A stretch of DNA of 64,000 nucleotides from contig JACGCM010001927.1 of assembly GCA_014058105.1 (NCBI GenBank), forward strand, positions 124,001 through 188,000, written 5' to 3'. This DNA is from Kingdonia uniflora (lineage: Eukaryota > Streptophyta > Magnoliopsida > Ranunculales > Circaeasteraceae). Position numbers and translations under genes: made by a program. The notes below the pieces were generated by a model. The model ran no database searches. It was given only the letters and a program-made list of their open reading frames with translations, and had not been told where the DNA came from. Shown piece by piece: positions 34,398-45,300 of this stretch (within the stretch, counting starts at the first letter, position 1; every line of letters begins with the position of its first letter).

Positions 34398-34670
34398 TCA
34401 ACCCAACATAAACAGCTGACAATGTTAACCAGGGTGAACAGTGATAGCAATTATTCGCCATATTTTATACCCGTAATATTTAATACACTCCACAACTTCT
34501 AATAAGATATTCATCACAAGTACAGGTCTCAAGAGGAATTTCTGGGAGACCCAACAGTCGAAAATACTTCTTCCAAGATAAAATGGGGACCATCAATACA
34601 ACATTCAATTTAGACGACTGAACTTCTCAACCAACACCACTCGCAATGCACATTTCTCCTGCTATTGGCT

Positions 34671-34683
34671 GAGAGGGGGCAGT
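34671..34683 (+). promoter_or_regulatory. R2 polypurine tract
   Basis: GAGAGGGGGCAGT lies directly before the 3'-LTR, where plus-strand priming is expected. Confidence 0.85.
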
Positions 34684-35452
34684 TGTAAGGGCTTATTTCT
34701 AATCCCCGTACTGAGTTCAATATTCGAACTCACATAGCTCGAGATAGCACACTGATAACCAATCAAGGACTAAAGCAAGGAGATCGTAATACAAACTTCC
34801 TCATCTACAGCTCAGGATGACAAAACATCCAATGACATCGCACTGCACAAAATACTAAGATATCTAGCAACAGTTCGAATACACACGAACACGATTAGAG
34901 ATTGCATCTACACCAACAGTTCGATGATATTAAAGCATCCTGTGACTTCGCGCTACAGAAGATACTCCTCCACTTGTCAACGGATCGCATGCACGCGAGC
35001 ATCACAAGAGATCGTATCTTCCCAACGATCTGAAGCTACAATTAAAGAATGCTAATAGATCCGTTACAGATCAACAAGTATCAAGACGTTACAAAAGTCT
35101 ACCATAAAGACTCATTAAAGCCTGATATTGTAACGTTCCTCATCAATGTAACCAACAATCATATTATAAGACCTATAAATAAGACTAGATAGCTACAGAT
35201 TAAAGGGGACTGCTCTGAGAACCTCTAAGAGATCATTTCGACATCTTTATCTCTCTCTTTTGTAATAGCTAGCAGTCTAAATAAACCTCTCTCTCTATTT
35301 CTAAAATCCTTAGGAGAGGTCGTGGTTTTTAACCCTTTCAAGGGTTTTCCACGTTAAATCTAGTATTGTTTATTTTCTGTTCATAACTAAACATCCTAGA
35401 TTTTGAAGGTGTAAAGCGTTATCTTCGTACAATATGAAAATAGGTTATTACA
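34684..35452 (+). repeat. R2 3'-LTR
   Basis: TGTAAGGGCTT to GGTTATTACA, 769 bp, clearly the same sequence as 20909-21678 with scattered substitutions. CAATG follows at 35453. Confidence 0.95.
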
Positions 35453-36118
35453 CAATGCATACAATCTAAACTACCTAATATCCCTGGGAAGCCTCGCGAT
35501 CCATTCACTTCTAACAAGTGTAATGTATCGTTTTCATTGGGAGATCTAAGGTATTGGGCTTTGAATTGTGTTATAATGGTTTTACAAATTCTTTCAAACA
35601 CAAAATATTCGTAGACTCCCCAATCTGAAGGTATTCTTTTTGGGTGTATGTGCTCGTACCGTAACATAACATGCGAAGTGCGCACGTTATCTTTTGGTGC
35701 GAATATAAGCCCATCATCTTAACGGCATTTTCTTTTTGAATAAAGTAGGGGTTCAAAGAAAGTATTTGATCATAAATACGTTGATACACACCTTCGCTCT
35801 TACGGAATCGACGCTGAAATGAGATACCTTTGAATCTTGGGTTGTCACCGAAGTAATCCCGATTAAGGCTAAACTTCCCCAATTTATGATCACGGCCTTT
35901 CCGCTGTCAATCCTTCCCATTTTACTACCTCCCCGCCTCTGTAATGATGTCGCATCTTGCTCTTTTTCTTCTACTTCTCCCATCTCAATCATAATCTTGT
36001 TATACTCGTGCATAATCTTAATTTGACATCGGAAGAGCTCTTCGCTTCCAGACGATGATTCTAAAGATAAGAGTGATGGGTCAGACATGAGTAGGTCAGC
36101 CAGAATTTCGTCAGACAT
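35453..36118 (-). pseudogene. H1 transposase, 5' half (PIF/Harbinger DDE)
   Basis: The minus strand starts at ATG 36118 (MSDEILADLLMSDPSLLSLE) and shifts frame near 35880 into HKLGKFSLNRDYFGDNPRF, FQRRFRKSEGVYQRIYDQIL and YFIQKENAVKMMGLYSHQK. It shifts again near 35680 into KAQYLRSPNENDTLHLLEVN and RGFPGILGSLDCMH. The last block holds the first catalytic Asp and is cut by R2 within the next codon; the protein resumes at 20908. The family is the HARBI1/ALP1-like nuclease. At least two frameshifts make it a pseudogene. Confidence 0.88.
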
Positions 36119-36685
36119 GATTCAGGGAAATTGATAACAAATGAAGAAAGTTGAGTTTTGAGATATAAGATAAATGAGTTGATTGTAGAAGAGTAAGAAA
36201 GTATAATATGAATGGGTTTTATAGATAGAGAAAAAACTAGTTGTTAATTTGTGACGTGGCAATGGTTTGATTTGTGACATTGCAAACAGCTAGATTTAAA
36301 CCATTGCAAACGGCTAGTTTTAAACTGCTAGCTGAACCGCGCGGCAAGGACTAACCGTTTGCAATGGTTTAAATCTAAGCCGTCCACGTGTCTATATCTT
36401 TGCCGTTGTATATACACGCATTTTAAAACTGCGCGGCATGAGGACCTATTAAAGTTTGACAAATGTCATCATCTCATTGGCTTACTCCCTACGCGCAGTT
36501 CTGAACTGCATGACATCAATCTACCAATAATCCATCCAGATGGTGGAGAATTCACCCTCAAGGTGGAAAATGGGTTGCCACGTAGATTTTTAACCTAGCT
36601 ATTGGGAGGTGAATTTGTTGAGAAGATGGTGAATTTTGTAATCCACCTTGCCACGTCATTTTTAACCTAGCTGCTGTAGATGCTC
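36119..36685. repeat. H1 right terminal region with subterminal repeats
   Basis: From the transposase start to the terminus. It contains CTACGCGCAGTTCTGAACTG (36489-36508) and CTGCGCGGC (36429-36437), the inverted partners of the left-end motifs. AACCGCGCGG (36335), three copies of TTGCAAACRGCTAG/GTTTGCAATGG-like words, and a repeated TGCCACGT...TTTTTAACCTAGCT (36577 and 36650) also occur. The end is CTGCTGTAGATGCTC (36671-36685). Confidence 0.65.
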
Positions 36686-36688
36686 TAA
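36671..36688 (-). repeat. H1 right terminus and TAA target site
   Basis: On the minus strand the end reads GAGCATCTACAGCAG; TAA (36686-36688) abuts it. PIF/Harbinger elements duplicate a 3-bp TAA/TTA. The end resembles GAGCAACTCTAGCAG next to TAA at 50226-50243. Confidence 0.6.
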
Positions 36689-37032
36689 TCACAACAAACA
36701 CCTCCGTTTCTTCTCCACATACTTGTAATTCCGTGGATAATACGGGAACTGCTGCGACAAGAAACCTCGAGTCGTACATTTCGCAACAAAAAATAAATAT
36801 ATTTTGTGAATAGCCATTTTAATTTTAATAATTCCTCACCTAGATCCTCAGCAAAACTAAAACCGGAACAGGTAAGGTCTAGGACTAGGACTCTCTATAG
36901 ATTGAACTAAAACGTGAAATGCTCATTGCGTAGAGGTCGGTGTTACTGAGATTCCCCATTTGCAACTCTTCTTCAACAATCCCCAAATCAGATTTTTAAT
37001 TTCCCCTCTTTTCAACCTCGATACAGTTGCAA
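36689..37032 (+). promoter_or_regulatory. WDR26-like gene promoter and 5'-UTR exon 1
   Basis: Between the end of H1 and a clean intron donor (CAGTTGCAA before GTAAGTTC at 37033). CTCTATAG at 36891 is a weak TATA candidate. The segment 36950-37030 is pyrimidine-rich as in plant leaders. ATGCTCATTGCGTAG (36919-36933) would be a four-codon upstream ORF if transcription starts before it. The start site is inferred. Confidence 0.5.
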
Positions 37033-38418
37033 GTAAGTTCTTCCGATTCTTCTAAATTTCCTATAAAATAGGCAATCAATTTCATCTTTGTTGTTTAATT
37101 CAGATGGTTAATCATCGAATTGGGAATCAAAATCGATGATTATTGTATGTTTTTGATTCGATTGTAGATTTTGTTTGATTATTGTATGAATTTAGAGTAA
37201 CTGATTTCTTTTATTATCAGTTATTTGATTCGGTTGTGTTGTTGTTGGGGTGAGCCTAATTTAAGGAAATTTTAATTATTAGTGATATTTTGGATAAATT
37301 TGCTGTTTCTTTTTATAGATTGTGTTTGGGATTAGTCTAATTTCTTGATTGGGGTATTTGGATACATGAACTTGATGAGACCTGATGCATTCGGTTCCTC
37401 GATTGACCGATGATTAAATTTTTAGAGGGGAATCCAGATGGAGAGAGAGTGAAGTGGAGAAAATATGATGACCTAAAGAAGTTACATTTGTTTTGGATTT
37501 ATTATGGAATTCCAATAAAGTTTCTTTGGAAAGATAAGTTAGGTTTTTAATTCATGGAAAGTTGTAGAAGCAGAAGAGAAGAAAGAGGGAGTATGGGGAG
37601 GAATAGGATAAGCATCCTCAATTTAAGAAGCCCAAGCTGCGTGGTGATTGTATATATCGTGTAAACATCAAGTCTGTCGGGGATATTTATTTGTTTACCT
37701 CACTTACAAAAAATAGTCGGTAGGGGACTGGTCGAGGATGTGCACACATACCAAAGTCGGTCGGTCTAGGAGGTGTCTGTGTAGCGGGCGTGGAAAGGGC
37801 AGGTACACTGGTGTATTTGAGGAAAAAACTCTGGGCAGTAGTAGACTGATAGAAATCATTTGGCATTATTCTGGGCCTGTATTATATTCTGTAGAAGGGA
37901 CTAAATAAAGATCTTAGCTCACTGCTGGTGGATGACTATGCTAGTCTCGTCCAAGTAAGATTCGAGATAGAGTAAAAGAAGATGGAAATTTTGAAAGAGA
38001 GATTAGGGAAATGGAAGAGCTTAAGAGTAAAAGTAGTTTCCACAATTTCCATTTTGTGTATAAAGTACTCTCGGATTGAGTAATTAGAGATAAGTCCTGT
38101 GGTGTATAACCAAATTTGTCAGACCTCTGTCAACACATGGACCATTAATTTAGTTCGTTTAGAGATTCGATCCCTTTTTTTTAACAGTACTAAATTGTTC
38201 TTAATTAGTGAGAAGCTTGTTTTTATTCATTTATAAAAAAACAATGCTTCATTCATGATTTAAGATTTGTCGTATAGTGGCTATCATGACCTCAACAGCA
38301 ATTTTTCTTAATGTTTTCTTACAACCTTGATAAAATATCTCTTGCAGTCTTTGTTTTTTTTGCTGTTTTGATTTAAACTTTGAGGCTCTTTAATATTCTT
38401 CTCTTATCTCTTATGTAG
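37033..38418 (+). other. Intron in the 5' leader of the WDR26-like gene
   Basis: GTAAGTTC donor and CTCTTATGTAG acceptor (ends 38418), preceded by T-rich sequence. It is 1,386 bp, T-rich at the 5' side, with no coding content. Leader introns often raise expression in plants; that role here is inference. Confidence 0.6.
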
Positions 38419-38530
38419 GGACTTCGTCAACTTTTGGAGTTTGTGAATTGGTAGAAATATTTGAATTGAAGTAGCTATTCTTTTTAGCCAAAGCCCTTGT
38501 GGATATATATGGGCTGAGTTTGAACATTTC
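38419..38530 (+). promoter_or_regulatory. 5'-UTR exon 2 with two-codon upstream ORF
   Basis: The only upstream ATG in this exon is ATGGGCTGA at 38509-38517 (Met-Gly-stop). It ends 13 bases before the main ATG at 38531 (context ATTTCATGGG, G at +4). Such minimal ORFs can stall or re-initiate ribosomes. Confidence 0.65.
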
Positions 38531-39325
38531 ATGGGAGGTGTGGAGGATGATGAACCAGCTTCAAAACGTATGAAAGTATCCTCAGATCTGAGGAGTCTCT
38601 CAGCAAACTTGTCTGTCACAGCATCTGTTGGCAGCTCCCCAGGAAACAAAATGGCCAGGCCTCTAGCTTCCGAAGGGGATGATGAGATGGTTGGTTCTAA
38701 AGGAGTTATCAAAAGAGTAGAATTCGTTAGGATTATAACCAAGGCCTTATATGCTCTTGGTTATGAGAAAAGTGGGGCCCTTCTAGAAGAGGAATCTGGG
38801 ATTCCTTTACAATCTTCTTTAGTTAATTCGTTTCAGCAGCTGGTGCTTGATGGGAAATGGGATAAAAGTGTGGCCACGTTGCATAAAATTGGTTTATTAG
38901 ATACAGCCACTCTCAATTCAGCATCTTCCTTAATATTAGAGCAAAAATTCTTTGAACTACTTGCAAATGAAAAAGCCATGGACGCTTTGAAGACATTGAG
39001 GACTGAGATTGCGCCCGTTTGCAGTAACAAGAGCCGATTGCACAAACTTGCTGCATGCATTGTGTCTCCTCAACAGTGTTTATTACTTGGGTTTTCCAGT
39101 CAAGATTCTTTAAGTGCAGAGTCAAGGTCGAAGCTTCTGGATAAAGTTCAGAAATTTCTTCCTCCAACAGTTATGATACCTGAAAGAAGGTTGGAGCATT
39201 TAGTTGAACAAGCCCTCACTGTGCAACGTGAAGCTTGTGTCTTTCACAACTCGTTGGATAGTTCAATATCATTGTATTCAGACCATCGATGTGGAAAAGA
39301 TCAAATTCCATCTGAAACTTTACAG
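38531..39325 (+). CDS. WDR26: WDR26-like exon 1: LisH and CTLH domains
   Basis: 265 codons. [20 protein letters not shown] and [11 protein letters not shown] form the LisH motif. [20 protein letters not shown] to [18 protein letters not shown] is the CTLH region, both used for dimerisation and contact with other CTLH-complex subunits. The CRA-like remainder ([24 protein letters not shown]) follows. It ends SETLQ before GTCAGA. Confidence 0.93.
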
Positions 39326-42300
39326 GTCAGAACTTATATTTCTCATATCTTGCTCTTGACAAGTTATATATTTCTAACTGCTCATACACCACATTCTATC
39401 TGCTCAACCTCTATTTTCTTGCCTTAATTAGTCTGGAAACAGTATCTCTAGTGATTGCTTCTGAGCACCTTGATGTTGATTATATCTATAATCTACACCT
39501 CAATGGCCTAGAAAGATTCTTTTACCCCACCACTTAGACACCTCATTCACATCTATGCGCATCTAAGCATGCATTCTTTGTATCCTTTACTTTTGTTAGG
39601 CTGCAATTCACTCATAAAACTTCTGATCTGTCCGTCCGTCAAACACAGTAATCTTCCACCTAAATCAGGAGAAGTAAAGGTTGGTTTGAGAGTTTGGAAT
39701 TTGCCATGCACCAACTGCTCCATTCTCTCGATATTGGCTCTCGAAGCCTCCGATGTGGAAATGGGATACCCTTGGTTTGCTTGGATTTGTTTATTCGTGC
39801 AAGAACACGTTTAGCCTGGGAATCAAGTATGCTCTGTTACAGACTTCTCTCTTCCTTAGTCATGGTTGTTCTGCAACATCAACCTCATTGCTAGGAGATG
39901 CAGCTCGAATACTCCCTTTTGCCCGTCAGGACGTGATATTGAGTTCTTAGCAGTAAGCAATTGATTGTAGAATATCATCTCCCTTTTAAAAATTTCAGGA
40001 CCAGCCTTGTGCAGAGGAATTCCAATTGAGAGCATCTGCAAATCTCTCAAAGAGAGTTTTGAAGGAGTGACCAAGTCTCCTTCATCCATGAAGGTTCGAA
40101 TACTCCCTCCTCACTGCTTTCCCCAGAGTGAAGAATGACAGTTGAGTGTTGGCTTGCAAGCTATCAATGGTGAACTGTCTCACCGCTGGGGTCATAGACA
40201 AGAACCAGCGGCGCCTCCTCAGCCATCTTATCAAGTCATTTTTCCAAAAAGAAATTCGAAAATATTTCAATATTTAATTAATCTAATCTTGCCAGAAATG
40301 GATGAGAAATGCTATAATTCATCATCCGTTTACGTTCTATGTTCTATCACAATATATTGCCTCGTAACCACTAGAACCAATATACAAAAATTACCCTAAC
40401 TAGGCCACCCCCTACCAATCGCTCACCCCCTCGATTTGTCTGGTTAATTCCGTTAACGAAGTACCTTTCAAAAATATTGCTCATCCACAGAGCTCGTGAT
40501 TTTAGATATTTAGGTTGGACACTTCCTTGCTTTCTTCTCAATGTCTATCTTTTGCTTCTATCTTTCTTAGTGAAATGCTCTCATTTTCCTTTAAATGGGG
40601 CAGGTACTGCAAGCACACAGAGGTGAAGTCTGGTTCTTACAATTTTCACATAATGGGAAATTCTTAGCATCATCATCTAATGACCGATCAGCAATTATAT
40701 GGGAGGTAACCTAAATTTCTTCTCTGATTATAATTTTAGTTAAATTTCTATTGATTATGTCATATTGGGTAAAAAAAAAAAGTGGGCTACTATACGATTG
40801 AAGAGAAATTTTGCCACTCATGTAATCAAATACACTTTGAAGCTACAAAAGGGTATTTTATAAATGTTATTTACTTATCTAGGTTTAGGCGAGATTGAAT
40901 GTTCGTTGGGATGTAAAATACAACCTCACAAAAGCGAATTTATACTTGGATGTGGACAACACATATGTAGTCAGCATTTCCTTTCTAGTTTAGCTATGTT
41001 TATATGAAGGGTGAATCATGGGTGTGCGTGTCGCTGTCTAGTACGGGTGCGGGGTACTGAATGAGGCGTGAAAAAGAAAGTAGGACACGTGTGTCTGTGT
41101 TATCGTTGTCGGTGTCGGCTATGTGTCAACAAGAATGTTTCTCTAAGTATGTTGTGTCCATGTTAATAGGATAAGCGGCAGGCAAGAGATTGTACTGAAG
41201 CTTACGTGGCTCCCGAAAAATATGGAATATTCCTTGAGTATGTACATGTTGAGCCATTGCTTGGGAAATGTGAGATATTTCAAGAAATGTTCCCCTACAA
41301 TAATACTAATTTTCAAACTCGAAGATTTTTCTGAATTTTTTGAGTGATAATGTTGGAAATAATTAGGCGGAAGCAACAAGTTGTAGACGCAACAATATAA
41401 TAATTGGAATTCACTTTAAGAAGATTGAATATTGAACATCACTAATCCACTTTAAGAATGATTTTTTTTTTAAAATTTATCAACGATTAACTGCTAGCAG
41501 CGGGGGATTTAGCTTTTATTATAGAGATCGAACTAGGTTTTTGAGTCATTTATGCTTTCCTTAATGGAAGGATAGGTCTTGGAATCTCGGCTTTGATTGA
41601 AATTTAAATGATTGGGACTTTGATTCGAGAGCTTCTATTTTGGTCTCCAATAAAGCTCTCAGTGGACATCCACATCCTTTGAGTCATTTATGGTTAAGTA
41701 GAAGAATACTATCATGGGCTCCAGTTGACGAGTCTTGTGCGGATGAGTGGCACTTTGGCGATTTTCATAAACTTTTTTTTTTCTTTCCCTTTTTGACCTC
41801 TTGAAAAGACGTGCATCTTTTTTCTTCAACTTGTTTGAGCGTTGTGAACGTTTTTTCATAAATAAAGTTTACATTTAGGAGAAAATAAAAATATATAAAT
41901 CCTAATAAAGCAAATGATACCAAAACACACTAAACTCTTAACACATATGCATGTAAATAAAAATAAATAGCTTAATAAGGGGAGAAGAAGGGAATTAGAA
42001 GCAAATAGGGGAAGTCTAAGGAGAGAAGTTGGTGAATAGGATAGAGGAAATAAGCACTAAATAATGAGAAAGAAGGTTGGTCACATCAGATACGAGCAAT
42101 TTTTTACCCAACAACAGGGTGGAAAGCCGTAAGCATTACTTTAATTTGTTGGGTACATAGCAAGATTTCAGTGCCTGTCAATCTACTAATTTAATAATAA
42201 AATAATGCTTAAGCAGAGGTGGCAAATTATGTTTGCAAATGCCAACGTATGATTCACTTTGATATTAAAGGCAGGGAAGTCGAGAAATGTATCAATAATT

Positions 42301-45300
42301 GAGTTTTATTTCTTTTTGCCGCTCCACTAAAGTAATGGTAGGTAAATCTGCATTTACGACTCTTATTCAATTAAATTGAGGAGGTAGATCTCGTGCTCTG
42401 GGTTTATTGGTGGAGGCGTTATTTTCAGGGTAGTCTGTCATTTAGGGGGAAAAGAGGTTAAGATCGCAGATTTTTTTGATCAATTATGGCATGGTGGGCT
42501 ACAGTTAATTTGTCTTGGAACCTCCACTGCAAGCTTGCATATGCAAATGTAAACATCTACCACAGGAAAAATGATGTGATTGATCAGATAGCATAGATGC
42601 AAGAAGGTCAACAAATTGATGAGGGAAATGCAGTTTTAATCTTCATCCGTCTCCTATTAGGCTATTACCAGCTCGACCACCTTAGGTCACTAACTAATGT
42701 CTATTGACACATATCCTCTCCCCTGGAATCTATGGCACATAACACCAAGTTAACGACTAAATTTCATAAACTTCTAATTCCTTATTACATTTGCCAATGT
42801 CTAAATCTAAAATGGTCGAATCTTTTGTTATTAAGCTAAGTTTAGCTCACTTTATTCTGGTATTGCTTATCTCTTTATCTTCGATATTGATCTTCAGGAA
42901 TGCTCATTTAGTTTAATGTATGTTAAAGTCTCTCGCGTCACTCTTGTTACCTGGTGATCAGCATCTTTCCTCTTTATCAGCCAACTTCTCGAATTTGTAT
43001 CCTAGATCCCTTCCTAGAGTTCTCTTTTCCTGGACAGCTTCCTTTGATAGAACAATGATCAGAAGTTCAGAATTAGGGTGAAAGCAGCCTGAACTCAGAA
43101 GTTCAGCATCTTGTTTGGGAGACCAGTTTAGTTAGGAGGGAGGGACTTTTTGGTTCTTCACAAATTCCAGAGTCATCCCCCATTATCTACTCCCTGGAGC
43201 TTCACAATAACTTGGAGGACCTGAGGGAGGAGGTGCTTTGAATGACCAGCCATACTCTTGACGCCTTGAAATAACAGTAATTCACTTGCCTTCCACGTGA
43301 TATCCAGTACTTAAGTGGAGATAAGTCACTTGTACTGAACATGTTTTCTAGCCTTTGATTTGTTTAGATGGAAGTGCATATAATGTTTCTTTATGAAGAT
43401 CATTCATGAGTTCAACTCCCGGTGGATCAAATCCTTGACTTTGGTGCCAACAACAACTGATGTAAACCCAAACCTCAAAAGAGAAATTCAAGGGTTGCGA
43501 TCAATGAAATTTAAATTAGGGTTTGAATGCCTAATTAACCACTTTGTTTGAAACTTTAAACTTACTGACTAAATAATAACAATGGAGGCTTCTAAACTTG
43601 TCTTCTGATTGTAGAGTCGCAGCACGACTTTGCTTCCAAATTTAAGGGATCCTCAATATAAAATTTATGTAAACAATCACACAAAACCAAGCGATTTGAA
43701 TTTACAATATATAACACTCAAAAGAACGCAACGTTTATTTAGATCTCAAAAGTAAACAACTTTTCTACTACTCAAAAACCTAGAAAACAAGCTTCCTTTT
43801 ATAGGAGAAGAGAAGTGTAACCTTATTAGAAGCTTTCTAATTATAATCCTTATTGAAAAGCAAACCCTAAACATATTTTTAATTGAAAATAAAATTTAAA
43901 AATAGTAAAATTTGCTAAACTGAATAAAGGGGATCTTTTTTTAGAAAAGAAGAAAGAAAGTCAAAACTGACTAGGACATGGGTGTGCCTAAACATCATAT
44001 ATGTTGGTGGTTAACGGCCTAGACATAATAACTCTCCCTATCTAAGTAAATTCGACCATGGTTTTTAAGGATCAAAAGGGCCGGGGCACTTGAGGTGGGT
44101 GGTTGTGCATGTGTCTTAACTTCATCTTATCTCCAATTTTTTTGAAGTGTTGCTACAATGTATTCATGTATTTTTTTTATGGTATAAGCGCAACACTCAT
44201 GTTCATCCATTGGCAATCTTTCTTCACGTGTGTCAAGATTGACCGTACCGAACGTACTATAAATCAGTATCTGTAGACCTTTTCAGTTTTCCCTCTGCTT
44301 TATTCGACTGCATCAGCTATAACGAATATGTTAACTATAGAGATCTCGTCTGGAAATCTCTTACACAACCCATTATTGAACCTCCTAACTTTCTGGACTT
44401 TAGATTCATAGGTTGCAATTCGAGGATAACAAATAAAACGTATTAGTATATCCTCAACTGATGTGCACTTTTGGCAACGACTTTGTCGTATAGTAAATGT
44501 ATCTTCCTCATTAGTTGTAGGGGTAAATTGCAGTATTAACTCTCTCTTCATCATATACCACTCATAAATTTGGGGATATCCCTTGCCAGTCGTCTAATTT
44601 TGGAGTTTATTCCACCAATTTAGAGCGTATGAGGCAATCTTCACAGACGTTTTTGGGTTTGCTTCTCGACCGCAAGTACCCATATCAGTATTTCGTACTG
44701 AAGTGACTTCATGGACGACCAATTCCTCCTATGCGTATGGTAGATCTAAAAATTTGGTGGAGCTCCCAAACCATCAAAAGAATTATGCACGAGTGCTCTT
44801 TCCTCATATCCGAATACGAATTGAGCACACAATAATTCCTGTAGCGCTTTCCCTGCCCAATAACTTGGGGTTTAGTTGGTCGTTCGGGATTGAAACCTAC
44901 TCTTCGAGCATTGCCTAGGAGTCCCGATGGTGTGGATCCGCGTCTTTCCCCATAATATCGTGTTCTTCGTTTTCAAGCATAGAAGAAGTAGCATTTTTCT
45001 CCATCAAAATTTCTTTTGGTTGAACTTTATCAATCATGACTTGCATTAATTTAATGATGTCCACCGAAGTAACTTTAACTTTCCCGATCACCTCGCTTGT
45101 GGTAGGCTTTCTTGCCAATTTCTTACCCATTGGAACAAATAGGGGAGAAGATTTTTTCCCCAAGATTTACCTCTCTATATACCAAGTTGATGCAAACCAA
45201 ATACACGAAGTTAAATATTTGTATTTTTGCACTCAATGAAAGAAGAAAACAAATCTATTACTGGAATCTCCACAAACTTAAAAATAACTCTCAAACTAAG

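Larger units (their letters stand above)
20909..35452 (+). mobile_element. R2: full-length Ty3/gypsy Tat-lineage retrotransposon with antisense gene
   Basis: Two LTRs (20909-21678 and 34684-35452) flank a 14.5-kb element. The 5-bp target duplication CAATG lies at 20904-20908 and 35453-35457. Inside are a primer binding site, gag, one pol frame (protease, RT, RNase H, aRNH, integrase), a 146-bp tandem array, a minus-strand multi-exon gene, an uncharacterised region and a polypurine tract. The aRNH and antisense gene place it in the Tat lineage. About a dozen in-frame stops in pol, a Gly in the RT active site and an integrase duplication make it defective. It sits in the H1 transposase. Confidence 0.95.
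7897..36685. mobile_element. H1: PIF/Harbinger-type DNA transposon apparently carrying a PMD gene, split by nested LTR elements
   Basis: Host pieces left after removing nested insertions are about 7897-8461, 15842-20908 and 35458-36685, some 6.9 kb. They hold, in order, a PMD gene (plus), a Myb/NAM-associated ORF1 (plus) and a Harbinger DDE transposase (minus, convergent with ORF1). The right terminus is GAGCATCTACAGCAG (minus, 36685-36671), followed by TAA. A 20-bp subterminal motif near each end (7961-7980 and 36489-36508) matches at 17 of 20 positions in inverted orientation. A second motif, GCCGCGCAG, follows 46 and 51 bp further in. The left terminus must lie beyond R1, outside the window. 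Membership of transposase and ORF1 is firm; that the PMD gene lies in the same element is inferred. Confidence 0.55.

Noticed and set aside
36530..36690. Separate MITE between H1 and the WDR26-like gene
   Set aside because: Only one end with TAA was found; no inverted partner lies within 1 kb, so it is better read as the H1 terminus.
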